Assembly (NCBI RefSeq): GCF_900155655.1
Contig: NZ_LT706987.1
Span: forward strand, 1,333,352-1,397,351
Reading direction: 5' to 3'
DNA from: Prevotella ihumii
Lineage (GTDB): Bacteria; Bacteroidota; Bacteroidia; Bacteroidales; Bacteroidaceae
Length of the DNA: 64,000 nucleotides
Shown here: positions 33,826 to 42,544 of the stretch, one piece after another
Position numbering within the stretch: the first letter of the stretch is position 1
Layout of the letters: every line of letters begins with the position of its first letter
Notes under the pieces: model-generated
What the model was told of the DNA's origin: nothing
Databases searched by the model: none
Seen by the model: the letters and a program-made list of their open reading frames with translations, nothing else
Program-made: the position numbers and the translations under genes

Positions 33826-34281
33826 ATGAAAAATATTTTTAAATATGCATTCGCTCTCTTGCTTGGTGTAACTGGTATTGCTCTTACATCTTGTACAGAC
33901 GAGTATGAATACCCAGGTCCAGGTGAAAACCAAGATGCAAAGCCTTATTTCCTCCAGCAGAAGATGAAGTTTGAATTGGAAAAGGGTAAAGGTTACTTTG
34001 ATGTACCTGTACATCGTCTTGATGCTTCTGCAGCTGCTGAAATCCCTGTAATTTTCGAACCAAGCAAAAAGGGTAATTACTTCACAGCTGCTCCTAATGC
34101 TGTTTTTGAGGCAGGCAAGAAGGAAGGTTACATTCGCATTTCTTACAACGATGCTGATGTTAAGAGGGGTTACATTAAGGGTATCTTAAGATTTGATCTT
34201 GAAAAAAATGTTGGTTCAACATACGGTCTTTTCACTGCTATGCAGTTCAGTGCTGGTTCAAAGACTGGTTTCGCTAAATAA
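33826..34281 (+). CDS. Small surface lipoprotein of the SusC/SusD operon
   Basis: 151 aa. Signal peptide with lipobox 'ALTSC' (Cys about 23), acidic linker 'TDEYEYPGPGENQDAKPYF', then one beta-sandwich-like domain ('MKFELEKGKGYFDVPVHRLDASAAAEIPVIFEPS', 'GYIRISYNDADVKRGYIKGILRFDL') with a Calx-beta flavour. It occupies the SusE position, 32 bases after SusD, and is followed at once by a strong terminator, so it ends the operon. The ligand is unknown; the fold assignment is by eye. Confidence 0.75.
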   Translation: MKNIFKYAFALLLGVTGIALTSCTDEYEYPGPGENQDAKPYFLQQKMKFELEKGKGYFDVPVHRLDASAAAEIPVIFEPSKKGNYFTAAPNAVFEAGKKEGYIRISYNDADVKRGYIKGILRFDLEKNVGSTYGLFTAMQFSAGSKTGFAK

Positions 34282-34310
34282 TTTTAGGTTGACCAATAAT
34301 TTCTAATAAT

Positions 34311-34350
34311 AAAAAAGAGAGTTCCGAATATTCGGAGCTCTCTTTTTTGT
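34311..34350 (+). terminator. Terminator of the first SusC/SusD operon
   Basis: AAAAAAGAGAG...CTCTCTTTTTT with inner TCCGAATATTCGGA makes a nearly perfect hairpin with a T-run, 30 bases past the stop. Confidence 0.9.
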
Positions 34351-34411
34351 TTGTTGCTATTACTTGAAACTATGCACAAGTGTTGCTTAATACTATGTGT
34401 CAATGTCACTT

Positions 34412-34502
34412 AAACCCAAATCGGTCGTTAGACCAGTCGGACCAGTCTGACCAGTCCGACCAGTCTGACAAGTCCGACTGGTCTAACGACCGATTTGGGT
34501 TT
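34412..34502. repeat. Family C element with 31-base perfect terminal inverted repeats (copy C6)
   Basis: Bases 34412-34442 and 34472-34502 are perfect inverses. They begin with AAACCCAAATCGGTCGTTAG and run on into the 9-nt units GACCAGTCG. Both ends carry an intact IS110 target, AAATCGGTCGTTAG. This is the cleanest link between the A/C terminal repeat and the 9-nt arrays. Confidence 0.9.
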
Positions 34503-34529
34503 ATTTGTTGGCTTTCTCCACTTTATCAA

Positions 34530-35375
34530 TTATCGTACAATAATCTTTTTCACCTTTCCGTAGCTTGTTTTCACGATGTTTAGTCCGTGGTGCAGCACGT
34601 TTTGTTTTTGCCCATTAATGTTGTAAATGTGTTCCTTTGTATTGCTATTGTTGTATGTAGGCTTAATTCCGTTTGTACCTTCGGGTGCTATTTTTACTTC
34701 CTTGTTGGCTACTATTTTCTTTCCTTCGCATACGGCGTGATAGTCTGTGTTCCATACCGCTTGTGTTGGGGCTACTATTTTGCAGTTTTTCATTTCGACT
34801 GATGCAAAACTGCTGACCGATGCGTATCTTCCAAACGCAGAAACTGTAGCATTTTCTACATATAGTTTCTCATCTTTCAGACCTGTAATTCCGCCTATAC
34901 CCCACAACCCTTTTGCGGTTATGGCACAATCTATAATTTTAAGAAGCGACTCTTCGCTGCTGAAGATAGCACTTTGTTGGGCTGTCTCTACATTCAACGT
35001 GTCGCCTACTATTGTCATTGTGCATTTTGAATTGTTGTATATTCCACTTGCGTAGTAGGTATGTATCTTGTTTTTGCCTATCAGTTTTATGGTGAGGTTG
35101 GGTAATCCGCTTTCTATGCCTTTCAGATTGTCATCAGCCATCGTATAGGTATCTATGATGGCATTGTTTAGCGTGAGTGTGTGCGATGCTTTGTCGTACG
35201 TTATCTTTCCTCCTTTCAGGAACTCCCCTTTTATGTCGTTTGCATTTTGGGTTGTTACGGTTTGTCCTCCAATTGCGAGCTTGAATGTTGTTTGCGCTTT
35301 GAGAGCTGCACTTGGTATTATTGCCATTGCAATCCCAAGGGCATAAGCCACGTGTGTAAATGTTTTCTTTTCCAT
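34530..35375 (-). CDS. Secreted protein with repetitive beta-strand (carbohydrate-binding-like) domain
   Basis: 281 aa. Signal peptide to 'AALKAQ', then a repetitive beta-rich region ('ITYDKASHTLTLNNAIIDTY', 'LTIKLIGKNKIHTY', 'CTMTIVGDTLNVET', 'KLYVENATVSAFG') that resembles the beta-helix-like domains of Prevotella secreted proteins. The end, 'IYNINGQKQNVLHHGLNIVKTSYGKVKKIIVR', is a C-terminal sorting/adhesion-type domain of Bacteroidetes exported proteins (type IX-like). No catalytic motif seen. It is monocistronic with a TAAATTTG box at 35454-35461 on its strand. Confidence 0.75.
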   Translation of the reverse strand: MEKKTFTHVAYALGIAMAIIPSAALKAQTTFKLAIGGQTVTTQNANDIKGEFLKGGKITYDKASHTLTLNNAIIDTYTMADDNLKGIESGLPNLTIKLIGKNKIHTYYASGIYNNSKCTMTIVGDTLNVETAQQSAIFSSEESLLKIIDCAITAKGLWGIGGITGLKDEKLYVENATVSAFGRYASVSSFASVEMKNCKIVAPTQAVWNTDYHAVCEGKKIVANKEVKIAPEGTNGIKPTYNNSNTKEHIYNINGQKQNVLHHGLNIVKTSYGKVKKIIVR

Positions 35376-35644
35376 AGTTTCGGAATAGTTAAGTTATTAT
35401 TAATGAATTTAGATAGTTGTCTTCTTTTTTCTACCTTTGCTATATATACGCTACAAATTTACGTTTTTCGCATTACAATCCCAAACATCTCGCTTTCAAA
35501 ATATTGTCTTTTGTCTTTTTATCCATCCGTCTTTTATGATTTTCACTTAGATTTTTTCGATGCGAGGAATAGGCCAATTCCTTTTGCATGCGATATGTTT
35601 TGTTTTTAGATTTTAATGTTTTGATTTTCAGTAACTTATATCTC

Positions 35645-35733
35645 TGTCCCAAAAAATATATGTTTTACCCTCTCAAAGTTGAACGTTGGCAGTGCCAAAC
35701 ATATATGTTTTGCTTTTCTTCGATTGATGTTTT
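35645..35733. repeat. Family D palindrome array (copy D3)
   Basis: A degenerate AAAATATATGTTTT, AAAGTTGAACGTT and AAACATATATGTTTT, followed by the family's right-flank motif TTGATGTTTTG. A left-flank motif GATTTTCAGTAACTT precedes it. It lies in the 680-base gap between two divergent genes. Confidence 0.75.
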
Positions 35734-36054
35734 GTTTTCGAAAGATAGCATAAGGAAAATTAGAACGATTTCGTTAAGCCAGACGAAGCATACAAATGAG
35801 TGAAACGAAATTTGTACATGCTCGTGGCGAGAAATCGCACTTTGAAAAAGAACAATTATTTTAATCCTTCTGCTGTCTATATTCTTCTAATCCTTTTTTT
35901 AGTTCTAATTTTTCAGATGTGTTATTTTATATGCTTTTTCTTTCACTTTCCTTTATGTTCTTCAGTTCTTTCAATCCTTGTTAAAAAATGTGTCTTATTT
36001 GTTTGCTCAATTATAGTAATATTAGTAATTTTACACCCAAATTATAAACCTAAG

Positions 36055-37239
36055 ATGGAAAGCCAAAACAAAATCGAACAGAACGAGCAGAAGGTCTCGA
36101 AAAAGAAAAAAAGTTTATTGCCTAATGGCATTGTTTGTTTATTGATTGTTGGAATACTATTTGGTGGAATTGGAAGCCAAATGGGAGTTGCACCTATGCT
36201 AAATACCATTATGCATACAGCACACGACTTATTGTTGAACACGTGTTTTTATCTTATGGGCATCTGTGTGTTAACAGGGGCATTGGGTAAAATCTTTGTC
36301 GAGTTTGGTGTAGTAGACTTAATCGAAAAGCTTTTGCGCCCTCTTATGCGTCCTTTGTTCTGTCTCCCTGGTGTGGCTTCGTTGGGAGCTGTGTTGACAT
36401 TCTTGTCTGACAATCCTGCTATCATTACGCTTGCTCAAGATAAGCGTTTCAGTGGCTATTTTAAGAAGTTCCAATACATTTCGTTGACCAATTTTGGTAC
36501 AGCCTTTGGTATGGGACTTATCGTTATTGTCTTTATGTTGGGTCACGGCTTCTTTATCGAGCCCCTTATAGGCTTTGCAGGTGCTTGCGTAGGTTGTATT
36601 GTTTCTACCCGTTGTATGCAGTATTTCGTACTCAAGGCCTATCCTAATTATGCTACCGAAAACGCATTACAGTCTGAAGCTTTTGCAGACAAAGACGATA
36701 ATGCTGATGCAGTAGAAGAGAAGTCTATTTTCTTGCGTATGCTAAACTCATTGCTCGATGGCGGTAAGTCGGGTGTTGAGGTAGGTATGTCTATTATTCC
36801 TGGCGTGTTGATTATCTCTACTTTGGTAATGATTCTTACCTTTGGTCCAAATGCAAAAGATGGTTTTACGGGTGCTGCTTACGAAGGCGTAGCTTTGCTA
36901 CCTAAATTGGCAGATTATCTGAGTTGGTTGCTCGGTCCATTATTTGGTTTCCACGACCCACATCTCATTGCTTTCCCTATCACTGCCCTTGGTGCTGTAG
37001 GTGCTGCATTGAGCTTAGTTCCAAACTTTGTAGCACAAGGTTGGGCTGATGGCAATGCTATTGCTGTGTTTACAGGTATGGGTATGTGTTGGAGCGGTTT
37101 CTTGAGCACACACACTGCTATGCTCGACTCTATTGGTTATCGCGAGCTCACTTCTAAAGCTATTATTTCTCACACTATTGGCGGCTTGTGTGCTGCATTG
37201 GCTGCCCACTGGATATTTATGTTATACTCATTATTCTAA
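36055..37239 (+). CDS. Nucleoside-recognition ('gate') domain membrane protein
   Basis: 394 aa from the ATG at 36055; a longer upstream reading frame is low-complexity and lacks a plausible start. About eight to ten membrane segments with two gate-domain halves: 'GVCVLTGALGKIFVEFGVVDLIEKLLRPLMRPLFCLPG' type block with 'LTFLSDNPAIITLAQD', and 'GGKSGVEVGMSIIPGVLIISTLVMIL'. These Gate/nucleoside_recog family proteins are inner-membrane and are thought to move nucleosides or ions; the substrate is not known. The region just before 36055 holds a TAATTTTA near-match to the -7 box. Confidence 0.8.
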   Translation: MESQNKIEQNEQKVSKKKKSLLPNGIVCLLIVGILFGGIGSQMGVAPMLNTIMHTAHDLLLNTCFYLMGICVLTGALGKIFVEFGVVDLIEKLLRPLMRPLFCLPGVASLGAVLTFLSDNPAIITLAQDKRFSGYFKKFQYISLTNFGTAFGMGLIVIVFMLGHGFFIEPLIGFAGACVGCIVSTRCMQYFVLKAYPNYATENALQSEAFADKDDNADAVEEKSIFLRMLNSLLDGGKSGVEVGMSIIPGVLIISTLVMILTFGPNAKDGFTGAAYEGVALLPKLADYLSWLLGPLFGFHDPHLIAFPITALGAVGAALSLVPNFVAQGWADGNAIAVFTGMGMCWSGFLSTHTAMLDSIGYRELTSKAIISHTIGGLCAALAAHWIFMLYSLF

Positions 37240-37343
37240 TGAGCTAAAGTCATTTATCGGGCGTGTCAGACAAGGTAATACTTGTTTGGCACGTTTGTTT
37301 TGTTTAAACAACTATTATTCATTTATCACTCTGATTCGAAAAT

Positions 37344-38558
37344 ATGAAAAGGTTATGCACTTTACTTCTCTTGTTTGTTACTTCACCTTTACTCCTTTTG
37401 GCGCAAGGGTGGGTAGGCACTTGGGCTACAGCTCCACAATCTGTGGTGAAACGCTTTATGCCTTATAACAACGAAATGACCAATCGTTCGGTGCGTCAAG
37501 TGATACGTGTGAGCATTGGTGGAGAACTGGTTCGTCTGAAGCTAAGCAATGAAATTTCTACCGAACCTGTTCTTATCGAAAGTATATATATTGCCCATTC
37601 CATCGATAGTTGCGATATAGATATGCGCAGTGCACGCTATATGCGTTTTAATGGCAGCCATAGGGTAACGATACCTGCAGGCAAAGCCATAACAAGCGAT
37701 GCTTTGACCTTTAAGGTTAACCCTTTAGAGCGACTTGCCATTACCATCAACTATCGCAAAGCTCCTAAGAAGCCCACTGTACACATGGGCTCTCGTACAA
37801 CAAGCTATATCCTTAAAGGGCAAACCACTCCTTATGCAAACTTTAAGAAAGCCTTCCGCGAAGACCATTGGTTCAATATTTCTGCCCTCGATGTGTTCGA
37901 CAAAACAGCCTCTTCGGTAGCCATTCTCGGCAATAGCATTACCGATGGAAAGGGTGCAACCCTCAATGCTAACGACCGATGGACCGACTTTATGGCGACC
38001 CACCTGCATACGGCAGTGAAGAATACGACCAGTAAACTTGGCAATGTGGGTGTGCTCAATCTTGGTATAGGCTTCAATATGGTGCTCTCAACAGGTTTCG
38101 GACAACCTGCAATAGTGCGTTTCGATCGCGACATCTTAGGTCAAAGCAAGGTGAAAAACATTATTATATTTGAAGGAATAAACGATATAGGAACGACCAA
38201 ACATCCCGAATCCATCGCTAAGGAACTTATTACTGCTTACGAAGAAATGATACGTAAAGCACACAAGCACGGCATTAAGGTATGGGGCGGAACTATACTT
38301 CCTTTTAAAGGCAACAAGGTTTATTATACCGAGATACGTGAGAGGGCACGCCAAGATGTGAATAAATGGATAAGAGAGAGCAAAGCTTTCGATGGAATCA
38401 TTGATTTTGACGAGTTGATGCGTGATGCAACTGTCCCCGAACAATTAAAATCCCACGTTCATGCGGGCGACTGGTTGCACCCTAATCCTGCTGGTTATAA
38501 GATGATGGGAGCCTATGCTGCCAAAGTACTTTTAGATAGTGTAGCCTCAACCAACTAA
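37344..38558 (+). CDS. Exported SGNH/GDSL-family hydrolase
   Basis: 404 aa. Signal peptide to 'LLLAQ', an N-terminal beta domain ('RQVIRVSIGGELVRLKLSNEIS') and a C-terminal SGNH hydrolase domain. The blocks are visible: I 'AILGNSITDGKG' (Ser nucleophile, GNS in place of GDS), II Gly in 'NLGIGFN', III 'FEGINDIGTT' (Asn), V 'GDWLHPNPAGYKMM' (Asp-x-x-His). It is probably a periplasmic or surface esterase acting on acylated glycans or lipids. It stands alone, 105 bases after the gate protein. Confidence 0.87.
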   Translation: MKRLCTLLLLFVTSPLLLLAQGWVGTWATAPQSVVKRFMPYNNEMTNRSVRQVIRVSIGGELVRLKLSNEISTEPVLIESIYIAHSIDSCDIDMRSARYMRFNGSHRVTIPAGKAITSDALTFKVNPLERLAITINYRKAPKKPTVHMGSRTTSYILKGQTTPYANFKKAFREDHWFNISALDVFDKTASSVAILGNSITDGKGATLNANDRWTDFMATHLHTAVKNTTSKLGNVGVLNLGIGFNMVLSTGFGQPAIVRFDRDILGQSKVKNIIIFEGINDIGTTKHPESIAKELITAYEEMIRKAHKHGIKVWGGTILPFKGNKVYYTEIRERARQDVNKWIRESKAFDGIIDFDELMRDATVPEQLKSHVHAGDWLHPNPAGYKMMGAYAAKVLLDSVASTN

Positions 38559-38585
38559 TTTTTGCTACATTTGTTTTCCATATTT

Positions 38586-38626
38586 TGTGTTATCTGAAAA
38601 TAGTTTAGAAGTTTTCAAATAACACA
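38586..38626. terminator. Shared hairpin between convergent SGNH hydrolase and TPR regulator genes
   Basis: TGTGTTATCTGAAAA pairs with TTTTCAAATAACACA over 14 of 15 positions. T-runs are short on both sides; bidirectional terminator is likely from position. Confidence 0.55.
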
Positions 38627-38632
38627 TTTCGG

Positions 38633-39811
38633 CTATATCTTATCATCTATAGTTGAGAATGTATTAATACCCTTCTTGCTCAGTCTGCTCTTTATTGAGC
38701 GGATAGCTTGATTAGAGCAGCAGAACATTTCAGCCTTTTCATCGTCGTTTCGCCCTTCACGCTCCATAACACAAAAGAAAGTTTCTTTAGGTGTGAGTGC
38801 GAAACGAGGATTGTTTAGAAAGCACGCAAACTCGTAGTCAAGGTTGTACATCACCGCCATTATGGCTTGCTGTTCCTTGCGTCCCATTTGCGATATGTTT
38901 TCTCCCTTCTTTAAGATACACAAAGCATCAATTCCAATCTTTATATTCTCGATGGAATCGATGCTTTTTGTATTGTTTGGCTTTGTTATATTTCGATTTT
39001 TCAGCTTCTCTATCTCTGCAATACGTTCGTCTATAGCCCTTTTCATTTCGTCTATTGTGGTATTCTTTTCGTTCAGCGTTTGGCAGATGTTGGCTTCTAT
39101 CTCCATTAGTTGTTGATTGTAGTGTGCCTCTTGTTTGCGTATGTACCGTTTAAACCACGCTATTATTCCTGCTGCAAGTAGCAAAAGACCGATGATAGCA
39201 TACGAGAAATATAGTCGTTGTTCTAACATATTGCGCTGCGCTAAGGTGGTTTCGTATCGGTCTTGTATGTGTACGATTTCGGCATCTTTGTCCGATGAAA
39301 CCGCAATCATTTGTCGTTTACCTATCCTTTCTTTCAGTTCGGCTATCTGTTTTTCTTGGTCTTTTCTTATGCGTGGGCGTAGTTTCTCTGCCTTTGCTAT
39401 GGTCTGTGTAGCCAACTTCCACTGCTTGGTTTGTGCATAAACAAAAGCTCTACCAAGGTAGATGTCTGCCAAATGATGGTTGCGCTTTGTGTCGTTAGCA
39501 TATTTTTCAGCCTTTTTGTAATAGTCTGTTGCCACCTTGTACGCACCATTTTGAGCGTTGAGATGGGCTATTTTGAGGTATGTATTAAACTTTATCGAGT
39601 CTGTTCGTACGTTTGGCAAATGCTTTTCTGCTGCCTTTAGTTGTATCATTGCCCTACGTGTGTTATGATGCGATAGGTAGTATGCCGCACTATCTATTCT
39701 CATTTGCGTTATGCCTTCTGCTGTTGCAGGATATTTGGGCACTTGTCTTTGGTTGCACGCTATGCACAATGCGCATATAATAAATGTAATGATGATGTTT
39801 GATTGTTTCAT
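38633..39811 (-). CDS. TPR/transmembrane protein with LuxR-like C-terminal HTH
   Basis: 392 aa from ATG 39811, fixed by the TAACTTTG box at 39835-39842. Lipobox-like 'ALCIAC' at the N-terminus, TPR units (about 40-180, 'YLKIAHLNAQNGAYKVATDYYKKAEKYA'), one membrane helix ('LYFSYAIIGLLLLAAGIIAWF', about 215-235), a coiled coil (240-290) and a cytoplasmic C-terminus 'LTPKETFFCVMEREGRNDDE...CCSNQAIRSIKSRLSKKG' that resembles a LuxR-type HTH. Bacteroidetes use such TPR-TM-HTH proteins as membrane-tethered regulators. The signal and targets are unknown. Confidence 0.75.
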   Translation of the reverse strand: MKQSNIIITFIICALCIACNQRQVPKYPATAEGITQMRIDSAAYYLSHHNTRRAMIQLKAAEKHLPNVRTDSIKFNTYLKIAHLNAQNGAYKVATDYYKKAEKYANDTKRNHHLADIYLGRAFVYAQTKQWKLATQTIAKAEKLRPRIRKDQEKQIAELKERIGKRQMIAVSSDKDAEIVHIQDRYETTLAQRNMLEQRLYFSYAIIGLLLLAAGIIAWFKRYIRKQEAHYNQQLMEIEANICQTLNEKNTTIDEMKRAIDERIAEIEKLKNRNITKPNNTKSIDSIENIKIGIDALCILKKGENISQMGRKEQQAIMAVMYNLDYEFACFLNNPRFALTPKETFFCVMEREGRNDDEKAEMFCCSNQAIRSIKSRLSKKGINTFSTIDDKI

Positions 39812-39834
39812 CTTTTTTCTTTGTAACTTGTCTA

Positions 39835-39842
39835 CAAAGTTA
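39835..39842 (-). promoter_or_regulatory. -7 box TAACTTTG for the TPR/HTH gene
   Basis: CAAAGTTA on plus, 24 bases before the chosen ATG; it excludes the longer upstream reading frame. Confidence 0.55.
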
Positions 39843-39982
39843 TTTATTTTTTGTTGTTTATCCAAATAACCTTTGTGTCAAAGTTGTGAAAGGGATATTC
39901 TTAACAGTTTGAAATATAGTGAATTAAGAGTTTGGTTTGTGTCAATTCAATTGTGTCTATTGCACTTCTCAAGTTCTCTTCT

Positions 39983-39990
39983 TATCTTTG
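39983..39990 (+). promoter_or_regulatory. -7 box TATCTTTG upstream of the TonB-domain gene
   Basis: A perfect TAnnTTTG match that gives a leader of about 105 nt containing a terminator-like hairpin. Confidence 0.6.
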
Positions 39991-40030
39991 CATCGACAAT
40001 AAGTTGCAATGTTTTTCATCTGCATTTCAT

Positions 40031-40080
40031 AAAGTCGTGGCAGAGTGATTGCATTTAAGCTTTGGCACGACTTTCTTTTT
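40031..40080 (+). terminator. Leader hairpin plus T-run before the TonB-domain gene
   Basis: AAAGTCGTG (40031-40039) pairs with CACGACTTT (40066-40074), followed by CTTTTT. It lies between the promoter and the start codon, so it is either an attenuator or the end of an ~85-nt small RNA. Confidence 0.65.
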
Positions 40081-40103
40081 GAAGTTAAACTTTTAAATAA
40101 TAT

Positions 40104-40595
40104 ATGGTTATGAAACATCTATTTAGCATTGTATTTCTGTTGCTTGTATTTATTGGTACATCTTCTGCACAATCAGATATAAAGGGGAATAGTGCCAAGT
40201 CAAGCAAATCGGAATCAAAAGTTACCCAAAAACAGGACAAAGAACAAAAGCTGTTTGTAGAACCCTCTTTTTCTTTCTCCTCTGACTCGGACGAAGTATG
40301 GGCAGATAATGACTGTATGCCCACTTTCCGTGGAAACTTGATGAAGTTTATTGCCGACAATTTGCAGTATCCAGTCATTTGTTCGGAGAGCGCCATACAA
40401 GGTAGAGTGATTGTAAAGTTCTTGATAAGTGCCGATGGTTCGTGTTCCAATTTTCAGGTAGTGCGTTCTGTCGACCCATCTTTGGATCGTGAGGCGATTA
40501 GAGTACTGAAATTGATGCCCAAATGGCAATGGCGCGATGGTTGTAAGGGTCGCCGTGTGTGGTACACTGTTCCTGTTACTTTTCGTTTGCAGTAA
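40104..40595 (+). CDS. TonB C-terminal domain protein
   Basis: 163 aa (ATG 40110 is a possible second start). Signal peptide to 'GTSSAQ', a short Ser/Lys-rich linker (25-50), then a TonB C-terminal domain: 'PTFRGNLMKFIADNLQYP', 'AIQGRVIVKFLISADGSCSNFQVVRSVDPSLDREAIRVLKLMPKWQ' and 'VPVTFRLQ'. It lacks a membrane anchor and the long Pro-rich spacer of true TonB, so it is probably a periplasmic or membrane-associated TonB-domain protein, not the main energy transducer. Confidence 0.85.
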   Translation: MVMKHLFSIVFLLLVFIGTSSAQSDIKGNSAKSSKSESKVTQKQDKEQKLFVEPSFSFSSDSDEVWADNDCMPTFRGNLMKFIADNLQYPVICSESAIQGRVIVKFLISADGSCSNFQVVRSVDPSLDREAIRVLKLMPKWQWRDGCKGRRVWYTVPVTFRLQ

Positions 40596-40678
40596 GTTAT
40601 TTTGTTTGTCAGCGTGATAGGAGAGAAGTGTAAGTTTACTTTTGGAATTTTTATTTGTCTATTCTCACTTTTTTTGAG

Positions 40679-40686
40679 TAACTTTG
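40679..40686 (+). promoter_or_regulatory. -7 box TAACTTTG for gpmI
   Basis: A TAnnTTTG match 38 bases before the gpmI ATG. Confidence 0.55.
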
Positions 40687-40724
40687 TAGCGTTATAAAAT
40701 AGGTATAAATTAAGGAAAGATATT

Positions 40725-42245
40725 ATGGCAAAGAAAGCTCTTCTGATGATTCTCGATGGATGGGGTCTCGGAAAACACGGTAAGGGAGATGTGATTTTCA
40801 ATACACCTACACCTTACTTAGATTATTTAAATGCAGTTTCAGCACACTCTTATTTGGAAGCATCGGGTGAAAACGTTGGTTTGCCTGACGGACAGATGGG
40901 TAACTCGGAGGTGGGACACCTCAACATTGGTGCTGGACGTGTGGTTTATCAGGATTTAGTAAAAATAAATAAGGCTTGTGAGAGTGGCGATATTCTTAAG
41001 AATGAAGAAGTAGTTAACGCTTACAGCTATGCACAGAAAACAGGTAAGAAGGTTCACTTGATGGGTTTGACCTCGAATGGAGGCGTACACTCATCGTTGG
41101 TTCACCTCTCAAAACTTATCGAAATAGGTAAGGAATATGGTTTGAAGGACGTGTATGTTCATTGTTTTATGGACGGACGCGATACCGACCCAAGGAGCGG
41201 AGCGGGCTTTATAAAGGAGATACAAGCTGTTTGCGATGCTAACGATGCACACATTGCTTCTATCATCGGACGTTTCTATGCAATGGATAGAGACAAGCGT
41301 TGGGACAGAGTGAAAGAAGCTTACGACCTCTTGGTAGAAGCTAAGGGCAAGAAGGCTACCGATATGGTGAAAGCAGTGGAAGAAAGCTATGCCGAAGAAG
41401 TAACCGATGAATTTATCAAGCCTATCACCAATGCCAACGTGAATGGTACTATTGGCGAAGGTGATGTAGTTATCTTCTTCAACTTCCGCAACGACCGTGC
41501 TAAAGAACTTACACAGGTACTCTCTCAACAGGATATGCCTGAACAGGGAATGAAGACCATTAAGGATTTGCAATACTACTGTATGACCCCTTACGATGCA
41601 AACTTTAAGAACGTTCACATTCTCTTCCCTAAAGAAAACGTTACCAACACATTGGGCGAATATCTTAGTCAGATGGGTAAGAAGCAGCTCCACACTGCCG
41701 AAACAGAGAAGTATGCACACGTTACATTCTTCTTTAATGGTGGTCGTGAAGAACCATACGAGGGCGAAGACCGCATACTTGTAGCATCGCCAAAGGTAGC
41801 TACTTACGACCTCAAGCCTGAAATGAGTGCTTACGAGGTGAAAGATAAGTTGGTAGCAGCTATCAATGAAAGCAAGTACGACTTTATCGTTGTAAACTTT
41901 GCAAATGGTGATATGGTAGGTCATACAGGTGTTATGAACGCCATAGCTAAGGCTGTACACGCTGTCGACAATTGTGTGAAAGACGTTATCGAGGCTGCAA
42001 AGGCTAACGACTATGAAGCTATCATCATTGCCGACCACGGTAATGCTGACAACGCATTGAACGAAGACGGTTCGCCAAACACAGCTCACTCGTTGAACCC
42101 TGTACCTTTCATCTACGTTACAGACAACAATTCGGCACGTGTTAAGCCAGGTCGTTTGGCTGACGTTGCACCTTCTATTCTCCATATTATGGGCTTAGCG
42201 CAACCTGAAGCAATGACAGGCGAGAACTTGATAGAAGATAAATAA
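40725..42245 (+). CDS. gpmI: 2,3-bisphosphoglycerate-independent phosphoglycerate mutase
   Basis: 506 aa, full length. It interconverts 3- and 2-phosphoglycerate in glycolysis and gluconeogenesis through a phosphoserine intermediate with two Mn ions. Nucleophile Ser61 in '[19 protein letters not shown]', metal ligands in 'MILDGWG' (Asp11), '[14 protein letters not shown]' and '[10 protein letters not shown]'; '[12 protein letters not shown]' lines the substrate site. Monocistronic, with its own promoter and terminator. Confidence 0.97.
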   Translation: MAKKALLMILDGWGLGKHGKGDVIFNTPTPYLDYLNAVSAHSYLEASGENVGLPDGQMGNSEVGHLNIGAGRVVYQDLVKINKACESGDILKNEEVVNAYSYAQKTGKKVHLMGLTSNGGVHSSLVHLSKLIEIGKEYGLKDVYVHCFMDGRDTDPRSGAGFIKEIQAVCDANDAHIASIIGRFYAMDRDKRWDRVKEAYDLLVEAKGKKATDMVKAVEESYAEEVTDEFIKPITNANVNGTIGEGDVVIFFNFRNDRAKELTQVLSQQDMPEQGMKTIKDLQYYCMTPYDANFKNVHILFPKENVTNTLGEYLSQMGKKQLHTAETEKYAHVTFFFNGGREEPYEGEDRILVASPKVATYDLKPEMSAYEVKDKLVAAINESKYDFIVVNFANGDMVGHTGVMNAIAKAVHAVDNCVKDVIEAAKANDYEAIIIADHGNADNALNEDGSPNTAHSLNPVPFIYVTDNNSARVKPGRLADVAPSILHIMGLAQPEAMTGENLIEDK

Positions 42246-42263
42246 TTAAGAGATAAGCATTTT

Positions 42264-42301
42264 GCCCTATTGTCCATTATGGGACGATAGGGCTATTTTT
42301 T
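42264..42301 (+). terminator. Terminator after gpmI
   Basis: GCCCTATTGTCC pairs with GGACGATAGGGC, then TATTTTTTG. Confidence 0.88.
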
Positions 42302-42327
42302 GTTTTATTGACTTGTAAAAGGTATTA

Positions 42328-42525
42328 AACCCAAATCGGTCATTAGCCCGCAAAGGCTTTTTAAAGCGTTTAGCTGTTATGCTTTTCTTCGTCTTTGCAC
42401 CTTATTTTGGCTTTTTTCGTTTGTTTTTTCAGTTGTTTAGCTCGCTAAACGTCTTCAAAAACAACCAAAAATAGCTCAAAATAAGCTCGCAAATTTCGAA
42501 GAAGTCTAACGAGCGATTTGGGTTA
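42328..42525. repeat. Complete family A fold-back element (copy A6)
   Basis: 198 bp from AACCCAAATCGGTCATTAG to CTAACGAGCGATTTGGGTT, centred on GTTTAGCTCGCTAAAC. The left arm CCTTATTTTGGC...TTTTCGTTTGTTTT and right arm AAAACAACC...CAAAATAAG are imperfect inverses. It lies just before ung, in opposite orientation to copies A4 and A7. Confidence 0.88.
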
Positions 42526-42544
42526 AAGCAAGAGAAAAAATACT

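Noticed and set aside
35800..36054. 85-residue N-terminal extension of the gate-domain protein
   Set aside because: Low-complexity, very A+T-rich stretch without ribosome-binding site; the conserved protein starts at 36055.
41109..42185. 358-codon open frame opposite gpmI
   Set aside because: Antisense shadow of a strongly conserved enzyme gene with biased codons; no promoter or recognisable domain.
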